Shown here in pieces: positions 58,110 through 64,000 of a DNA stretch of 64,000 nucleotides; within the stretch, counting starts at the first letter, position 1, and each line of letters opens with the position of its first letter. The notes below the pieces were generated by a model. It did not search any database. It saw only the letters and a program-made list of their open reading frames with translations, and had not been told where the DNA came from. Location: positions 1 to 64,000 of the forward strand of contig CBDCZR010000018.1 in assembly GCA_965224535.1 (NCBI GenBank), read 5' to 3'. The position numbers and the translations under genes were made by a program. Source of the DNA: JBCDHN01 sp965224535. GTDB taxonomy: Bacteria; Verrucomicrobiota; Verrucomicrobiia; Verrucomicrobiales; DEV007.

Positions 58110-59405
58110 TCAGTCGTTGTAGGCGCTCTCGCCGTGGTCTGTGGTGTCGAGACCTTCTTCCTCACCTTGTTCGCTGGTTCGCAGGCCGATGGTCTTTTTC
58201 AGCGCGTAGAGGATGACGAAAGAAACCACGCCGCTCCAGGCGATTGTGACGAAGACGCTGAGAATTTGTTTCCCGACGTCGCCGCTGTAGCCTTCGCGGA
58301 CGAATACGCCGGTCAGGACGGCGCCGACAATGCCGCCCACGCCGTGAACGCCAAAAACGTCCAGGCTGTCGTCGTAGCCGAGCTTGCGCTTCATCGTGGT
58401 GGCGAAATAGTAGCAAATGATGCCGGAGGCGATCCCGATCATCAAGGCGCCGGCCACCGTCGTCGTGCCCGAGGCCGGGGTGATGGCAACCAAGCCGGCA
58501 ACCGCGCCCGTAGCCGCGCCGACGGCCGTTGGTTTGCCGCCAACGCACCATTCCACGGCCAACCAGGCCAAAACGGCGGCGGCGGTGGCGATTTGGGTGA
58601 CTAACATGGCGTAGCCGGCTTGCCCGGTGGCGGCGACGGCACTGCCGGCGTTAAATCCGAACCAGCCGACCCAAAGCAACGACGCGCCGATGACGGTGAA
58701 GGCGACGTTGTGCGGATAGAGCGGTTTGCGCAGGAATCCTTTGCGCTCGCCCACCATGATGCAGGCGACCAGCCCGGCGACTCCCGCGTTGATGTGGACG
58801 ACGGTGCCGCCGGCAAAGTCGAGCACGTCCCAACCCCAAAAAAGCCCGTTTTCGTTCCAGGCCATGTGCCAGATGGGCAGGTAGGAAAAAGTGGCCCACA
58901 GGACCACGAAAATCAGCACCGCGGAGAATTTCATGCGCTCGGCAAACGCGCCCACAATCAGCGCGGGGGTGATGATGATGAACGTCATTTGAAAAACGGC
59001 GTAGATGCTGGTGGGAATGCCGCCGGTTAACGCGGATTCATCGACGTTTTTCAGGAACAGGTTGCTCGCGTCGCCGATGAATATCCCGGTCCCTTCCACG
59101 GCGAAGGAGTAGCCGTAGACGACCCAGACGATCGACATAATCGCGGCGATGACGAAGCACTGAACCAGGATGCTGAGCACGTTTTTGGCGCGAACCAGCC
59201 CGCCGTAGAACAATGCCAGACCCGGCAGCGTCATCATGAGCACCAAAACGGTGGCGACCAGCATCCAGGCGGTGTCGCCGGAATTCAGCGCCGCGGCAGG
59301 GGCAGCATCAGCAGCCGCTTCTTCGGCTTGGGCCAACAAATTTCCGCTGCCTAACAAGAGCAGCGCCAACAAGGGAAACCACCATCGTGGCTTGTGCGAT
59401 TTCAT
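58110..59405 (-). CDS. amt: Ammonium transporter (Amt family)
   Basis: The ATG at 59405 (MKSHKPRWWFPLLALLLLG) gives 431 residues. A cleavable signal-like N-terminus precedes eleven expected transmembrane helices. Amt landmarks are MTLPGLALFYGGLVRAKN, the pore twin histidines in LPIWHMAW and VFGVHGVGG, and YPHNVAFTVIGASLLWVGWFGFN. It conducts ammonium across the inner membrane. The usual P-II partner (glnK) is not adjacent; the upstream neighbour is a divergent haem protein 277 bases away. Confidence 0.95.
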   Translation of the reverse strand: MKSHKPRWWFPLLALLLLGSGNLLAQAEEAAADAAPAAALNSGDTAWMLVATVLVLMMTLPGLALFYGGLVRAKNVLSILVQCFVIAAIMSIVWVVYGYSFAVEGTGIFIGDASNLFLKNVDESALTGGIPTSIYAVFQMTFIIITPALIVGAFAERMKFSAVLIFVVLWATFSYLPIWHMAWNENGLFWGWDVLDFAGGTVVHINAGVAGLVACIMVGERKGFLRKPLYPHNVAFTVIGASLLWVGWFGFNAGSAVAATGQAGYAMLVTQIATAAAVLAWLAVEWCVGGKPTAVGAATGAVAGLVAITPASGTTTVAGALMIGIASGIICYYFATTMKRKLGYDDSLDVFGVHGVGGIVGAVLTGVFVREGYSGDVGKQILSVFVTIAWSGVVSFVILYALKKTIGLRTSEQGEEEGLDTTDHGESAYND

Positions 59406-59682
59406 GGGTTGAATCCGAAATAATGTGGTTGAGGCGCCGTTTTTGAGCAGGTTGCGTGCCAAGGCAGGCAAAACGGGGCAAATTCACCAAAAAACCGCCG
59501 AAAATGGCCGGAATCGCACACCGCTGAGCGATAAGTGACAAAGAGCCAGGGCGCGAAATCTGCCGCGGCGTCGAATTTTGGCCGATTTTGCCCGTTTTCG
59601 TCCTTTGGTCCCTTTTTTGGAAATTTCAGCAATTCTCGCTCCAATCGTTGACACTCGCACCACCAGACCTAGCTTCGATTCC
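59406..59682. other. Divergent intergenic region, amt and haem/DUF1080 genes
   Basis: There is no gene in these 277 bases, which must hold two divergent promoters. Open frames here are short and lack family signatures. I see no NtrC-like (sigma-54) element by eye. Confidence 0.4.
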
Positions 59683-62600
59683 ATGCGCCAGTATTACGCC
59701 ACCCTGCTAGTTGCAGCGGCCACCACTCTGCCAGGAGCCGCATTCGCCCAAAACCAAGCCAACCAAGCCAATCCAGCCAAGGAACCCGTTCCGCACTGGA
59801 TTTGGGCTAACGAGGCCAACGCCAACACGGCCTATCTTCGCAAGGAATTCGTCGTCCCCGCGAATTTGACCCAAGCCACGCTTTCGGTCTCCGCGGACGA
59901 CAGTTACCTGCTTTTCATCAACGAGGAACGCGCCTTCAACGGCCGAAATTGGAGCCAGGTCCAGACGGAGGACGTCACCAAGCTCCTGGCCAAGGGCAAA
60001 AAGAACGTCATCGCCGTGCGTGCGGCCAATGAAGGCGGGACGGCGGGATTCATCGCCCGGCTGGCCCTGGAAACGGACATGGGAGCGGGCGGAAAGCGCG
60101 TCATCGTCACCGATTCCACCTGGAGGGTCAGCGGCAAGGCCGAGAAAGGCTGGATGGCGGGCAACTTTGAGCCGCGGATGCCGCAAAACTGGGTTCGGGC
60201 CAAAAAACTCAACGCCGCGGGCACGTCGCCGCGGGAACTGGTGACCGCGGACGCGTTGAGCGGCAAAGGCGTGCGCCAGCCGGAAGCAACGCCGGTCGAC
60301 CGCATCAACCTGTTGCCCGGTTTTCAGGCTGAGCTGCTCTACAGCGTGCCCAAGGAGGAGCACGGTTCCTGGGTCGCGATGACCGTTGACGACAAGGGCC
60401 GGCTCATCGTCAGCGACCAGTACGGCGCGCTTTATCGCGTGAAAACGCCGGGGCCGAAAGAGACGGTCCAACCCGGCGACATCGAGAAGATCGACCTGGA
60501 TATCGGCGGCGCGCAGGGCCTGCTTTGGGCGCATGACTCGCTCTACGTCGTGCTCAACACCAACGCCCACGGCGGACGCGGCCTCTACCGGCTGCGCGAC
60601 ACGAACAAGGACGACAAGTTGGACCAAAAGGTGCTCCTGAAGAAATTTGAGGAAAAGGGCGGCGAGCACGGCCCGCACGCGGTGATTTTGGGGCCGGACA
60701 AGAAGTCGCTCTACGTCATCTGCGGCAACCAAACCGCCTTGCCGGGAGGCTACAAATCGCGCGTGCCGCCATTTTGGGCCGAGGACCAGGTGATGCCGCG
60801 AATTTACGGCCGCGGCTTCATGAAGGGCGTGATGGCTCCCCGCGGGTGGATCGCGAAAACCGATCCCGACGGCCAAAGCTGGGAAATCGTCGCCACCGGC
60901 TTCCGCAACGAGTATGACGCCGCGTTTAACCGGCATGGCGAGCTGTTTTCCTACGATGCGGACATGGAGTGGGACATCAACACGCCCTGGTACCGGCCCA
61001 CGCGGGTCAACCACGCGATTAGCGGCGCGGAATTCGGCTGGCGCAACGGTTCGGCCAAATTCCCGGCGTACTACAGCGATAGCTTCGGCGCGGTGGTCGA
61101 TATCGGCCCCGGTTCGCCGACCGGCGTGGTGTTTGGCTACGGCGCAAAGTTTCCCGCCAAATACCAGGAAGCGTTCTACGTCTGCGACTGGAGCTACGGC
61201 AAAATGTACGCGGTTCACCTGAAGCCGGACGGCGCAAGCTACACCGCGGATTTTGAGGAATTCATGGCCGCGCAGCCGCTTCCGCTGACGGACCTGGTTG
61301 TCCATCCGGACGGGAACATGTACGTCGCCATTGGCGGCCGCCGCGTGCAATCCGGCCTCTACCGCGTGAGCTACACCGGCAAGGAGCCGACCAAACCCGC
61401 CCCGCTGCAAAAAGGCGGCGAGCAGGCCCGCCAAACCCGCAAAAACCTGGAGCAATGGCACGGAAAAACCAGCCCCAGCGCGATTTTGGAAGCCTGGCCG
61501 CATTTGGCCAGCAACGACCGCGCCATTCGCTACGCCGCGCGGGTTGCCCTGGAGCACCAGCCGGTGGACCAATGGATCGGCCTGGCTGTTTCCGAGCCTA
61601 ACCCGCAGGCTAAGCTGGCCGCCCTCATCGCCGCCGCCCGGACCGGAATCGAGCGCGCCGGCACGTTGGACGACCTACTCAGCGCGTTGAGCGCCTTCGA
61701 CTATCAGCGGCTCAACAAGCAGCAGCGGCTGGACCTCATCCGCGCCTACGGGCTCACCATTTCCCGTCACGCGGGTGAGTTTCCCTACAAACTCAACCCC
61801 GCGCAGAAGCAGGTCGTCATCGGCCACCTGGACCCGCAATTTCCCGCGAAATCGCCCGAGGAGAACATCGAGCTTTCCCACCTGCTGGGGGCGCTCGGCG
61901 CGGCTTCGTTTCCCAAAAAAGTCATGGCGCTGCTGCAATCCGCCCCATCCCAGGAAGAGCAGATCGCCTACGCCAAAAACCTGCGTTTCGCCAAGCAAGG
62001 ATGGACGGCTGACCTGCGCAAAAAATACTTCGAGTGGTTTGTTAGGGCCCAAACTTACAAAGGCGGCGCTTCGTTCGGGAAATTCCTCGAAAGCATCAAA
62101 AACGACGCCGTGGCCCAGTTGACGAACGAGCAAAAAACCGCGCTGAAGGCGACTTTGGAAGCCAAACCAAAATCCACCGCCCCGCAGCCTACCGCCGTCC
62201 CTCGCGGTTTCGTGAAAAACTGGACGGTCGAGGACTTTGACGACGTCATTAACGTGGGGCTGGAAGGCAACCGCGACTTTGAAAACGGCCGCCACGTCTT
62301 CGGAGCGGCCCGGTGTTACCTCTGCCACCGCTTCAACCAGGAAGGCGGCGCAATCGGGCCGGACCTCACCGCCGTGGCCGGCAAATTCAGCCCGCGCGAC
62401 CTGCTGGAATCGATCGTCAACCCCAGCAAAGAGGTCTCCGACCAATACGAAGCGATGATTTTCGAAATGAACGACGGCAGCACCGTTATCGGCCGCATCA
62501 TGAACCTGAGCGGTGACGGATTTCAGGTCAGCACCAACATGTTTGCGCCTAGCGACACCACCAAGGTGGACCGCAAGCTGCTCAAGAGCGTGCGCCCGTC

Positions 62601-64000
62601 TCCGGTCTCGCTCATGCCGCCCGCGCTCATCAACAGCCTGGAAAAAGACGACGTTTTGGACCTGCTGGCCTATCTTTTGGCCAAAGGCGACCGCAACGCG
62701 CCGGTTTTCAGCACCAGCGTCTCCAAACCCGCGCCGAAGCCTGCCAAACCCACAAAATCCACCGCAAAAGCGCCGGTTACCCCGCCCAACGGCTTCGCGG
62801 CGCTCTTTGACGGTGGCAGCCTGAAAGGTTGGCACGGCAACAACCCGCACGGCCTGGCCAACGCCCGCAAAAAAGGCGACGAGGCCCTAACCGCGGAAAT
62901 CGCCAAGCAAAAGCAGGAATTCACCCAACACTGGACCGTGGAAAACGGCGAGTTGGTCAACGACGGCCACGGCCCCTACGCCACCAGCGACCGCGATTTC
63001 GGCGACATGGAGTTTCGCATCGACTACAAAACCGTCGCCAAGGCCGACAGCGGCATTTACCTGCGCGGCACCCCGCAAATCCAAATTTGGGACTACACCG
63101 AGGCCGGCGGAAAGTGGAAAATCGGCGCAGACAAGGGTTCCGGCGGGCTTTGGAACAACAGCAAGGGCGCCCGCGGCAAAGATCCGCTGGTTTTGGCCGA
63201 CAAACCGCTGGGCCAGTGGAACAGCTTCCGCGTTAGGCAGCTCGGCTCGCGCACCTGGGTCTGGCTCAACAACCAACTGGTGGTCGATGGCGTAATTTGG
63301 GAGAACTACTGGAATCGTGGCACGCCGCTCCCCGCCGCAGGCCCCATTCACCTGCAAACGCACGGCGGCGAGATCCGCTGGCGCAACATTTTCGCCCGCG
63401 ACGTCATGGCCGACGAAGCCAACCGCATCCTGCGCGGCGACGACGAGGCCCAGGGCTTCAAGAGCGTCTTCAACGGCAAAAATCTCGATGGCTGGCAAGG
63501 CGCGGTTGAAAACTACGAGGTCGCCAACGGCGCCATTCGCTGCAAGCCCGGCCACGGCGGCGTGCTCTTCACCAAGGACCAGTACGCGGACCACGTCATT
63601 CGCCTGGAATTCAAGCTCCCGCCCGGCGGCAACAACGGCCTGGCCATTCGTTACCCCGGCAAGGGCGACGCCGCCTACGGAGCCATGTGCGAGCTGCAAG
63701 TTCTCGACAACACCGCCGAAAAATACGCCAAACTCGACCCGCGCCAATTTCACGGCAGCGCCTACGCCATGCTCCCGGCTCACCGCGGATACCTGCGCCC
63801 AATCGGGCAGTGGAATTATCAGGAAGTGACCGTGAAAGGCTCCACGATTCGCGTGGAGTTGAACGGCTCCATCATCCTCGACGCCGACTTGAGCAAGGTG
63901 TCCGAAAAGGACTTCATGAAAGAGCGTCCCCACCCTGGCAAGGACCTCAAAAAAGGTCACTTCGGCTTCGCCGGCCACAACGACCCGGTCATGTTCCGCA
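59683..64000 (+). CDS. PVC-type haem-binding protein with two DUF1080 domains (cut by window end)
   Basis: At least 1439 residues start at the ATG at 59683; the stop lies beyond the window. Order: signal peptide (about 1-23), a galactose-binding-like beta-sandwich (HWIWANEANANTAYLRKEF), a sugar-dehydrogenase-like beta-propeller at about 200-560 (INLLPGFQAELLYSVP; GGEHGPHAVILGPD) and a HEAT-like helical region. A cytochrome domain with CYLCHRFN near 878 follows. Two DUF1080 (3-keto-disaccharide hydrolase-like) domains come next: FAALFDGGSLKGWHG from about 1042, and FKSVFNGKNLDGWQG from about 1262. The design suggests periplasmic sugar oxidation coupled to keto-glycoside processing. That is inference. 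Confidence 0.85.
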   Translation, partial: MRQYYATLLVAAATTLPGAAFAQNQANQANPAKEPVPHWIWANEANANTAYLRKEFVVPANLTQATLSVSADDSYLLFINEERAFNGRNWSQVQTEDVTKLLAKGKKNVIAVRAANEGGTAGFIARLALETDMGAGGKRVIVTDSTWRVSGKAEKGWMAGNFEPRMPQNWVRAKKLNAAGTSPRELVTADALSGKGVRQPEATPVDRINLLPGFQAELLYSVPKEEHGSWVAMTVDDKGRLIVSDQYGALYRVKTPGPKETVQPGDIEKIDLDIGGAQGLLWAHDSLYVVLNTNAHGGRGLYRLRDTNKDDKLDQKVLLKKFEEKGGEHGPHAVILGPDKKSLYVICGNQTALPGGYKSRVPPFWAEDQVMPRIYGRGFMKGVMAPRGWIAKTDPDGQSWEIVATGFRNEYDAAFNRHGELFSYDADMEWDINTPWYRPTRVNHAISGAEFGWRNGSAKFPAYYSDSFGAVVDIGPGSPTGVVFGYGAKFPAKYQEAFYVCDWSYGKMYAVHLKPDGASYTADFEEFMAAQPLPLTDLVVHPDGNMYVAIGGRRVQSGLYRVSYTGKEPTKPAPLQKGGEQARQTRKNLEQWHGKTSPSAILEAWPHLASNDRAIRYAARVALEHQPVDQWIGLAVSEPNPQAKLAALIAAARTGIERAGTLDDLLSALSAFDYQRLNKQQRLDLIRAYGLTISRHAGEFPYKLNPAQKQVVIGHLDPQFPAKSPEENIELSHLLGALGAASFPKKVMALLQSAPSQEEQIAYAKNLRFAKQGWTADLRKKYFEWFVRAQTYKGGASFGKFLESIKNDAVAQLTNEQKTALKATLEAKPKSTAPQPTAVPRGFVKNWTVEDFDDVINVGLEGNRDFENGRHVFGAARCYLCHRFNQEGGAIGPDLTAVAGKFSPRDLLESIVNPSKEVSDQYEAMIFEMNDGSTVIGRIMNLSGDGFQVSTNMFAPSDTTKVDRKLLKSVRPSPVSLMPPALINSLEKDDVLDLLAYLLAKGDRNAPVFSTSVSKPAPKPAKPTKSTAKAPVTPPNGFAALFDGGSLKGWHGNNPHGLANARKKGDEALTAEIAKQKQEFTQHWTVENGELVNDGHGPYATSDRDFGDMEFRIDYKTVAKADSGIYLRGTPQIQIWDYTEAGGKWKIGADKGSGGLWNNSKGARGKDPLVLADKPLGQWNSFRVRQLGSRTWVWLNNQLVVDGVIWENYWNRGTPLPAAGPIHLQTHGGEIRWRNIFARDVMADEANRILRGDDEAQGFKSVFNGKNLDGWQGAVENYEVANGAIRCKPGHGGVLFTKDQYADHVIRLEFKLPPGGNNGLAIRYPGKGDAAYGAMCELQVLDNTAEKYAKLDPRQFHGSAYAMLPAHRGYLRPIGQWNYQEVTVKGSTIRVELNGSIILDADLSKVSEKDFMKERPHPGKDLKKGHFGFAGHNDPVMFR

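Noticed and set aside
59707..61572. A 621-codon open frame on the minus strand
   Set aside because: It is antisense to the haem/DUF1080 gene, whose signal peptide, domains and CxxCH are clear; high GC explains the open frame.
1..64000. CRISPR arrays
   Set aside because: No series of regularly spaced identical short repeats was found; the only short direct repeats are isolated pairs or triplets.

Overview
The window looks like a chromosomal segment of a Verrucomicrobiota-type bacterium (PVC superphylum). The basis is the gene repertoire: two secreted sulfatases, several DUF1549/DUF1553 proteins, haem-c domains fused to WD40 propellers, a PVC-type haem protein ending in DUF1080 domains, a PQQ-type propeller and a sialate O-acetylesterase-like hydrolase. 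This is inference from gene content; there is no rRNA in the window. Most genes are GC-rich. Two modules (about 4.6-10.1 kb and 36.2-42.5 kb) look visibly poorer in GC and are probably acquired.

Left part (0-13.9 kb): the 3' remnant of a group II intron, a sulfatase, a terpene-cyclase-like toroid protein with a CxxCH motif, a Tat-type beta-propeller glycosidase-like protein, and a JetABC/MksFEB condensin operon without the nuclease gene jetD. A tRNA-Arg, tyrS, a divergent UDP-GlcNAc 2-epimerase homologue and an SDR dehydrogenase follow. Middle part (13.9-36.2 kb): an M29-like peptidase, a short Uma2-like gene abutting a 162-bp palindromic element, and an Aas-like acyl-ACP synthetase. Next is a Fur-family regulator heading sufC-hicA-hicB-sufB-sufD, so a toxin-antitoxin pair sits inside the Fe-S assembly operon. 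Lipoproteins, a second sulfatase, a TetR regulator, a PlsC-GT2 pair and an Rpn-type nuclease follow. A DUF1549/DUF1553 cytochrome gene then carries a second palindromic element, inserted in frame in its signal peptide.

The most striking region is 35.9-42.8 kb. A three-gene operon is transcribed leftwards: a 134-aa unknown protein, a SIR2-TIR fusion, and a 1273-aa membrane-anchored STAND ATPase with a C-terminal formylglycine-generating-enzyme-like domain. It lies between two direct repeats of about 331 bp. The left repeat is the 3' end of an intact two-TM gene plus the last few bases of a slipin gene; the right copy is fused to the real slipin gene. The operon therefore sits exactly between two formerly adjacent genes and could be lost cleanly by recombination between the repeats. 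By architecture it is a probable NAD-targeting immune module of a kind I cannot match to a named system.

Right part (42.8-64 kb): the slipin, a PQQ-type propeller protein, a DEDDh exonuclease and a tRNA-Gly. Then comes a leftward cluster of secreted polymer-degradation-type proteins: WD40-cytochrome, DUF1549/DUF1553, a 1465-aa PPC protein with a coiled coil of about 700 residues, and a second WD40-cytochrome. An esterase whose start codon overlaps that of the divergent WD40-cytochrome, an ammonium transporter, and a large haem/DUF1080 protein cut by the window edge complete the segment.
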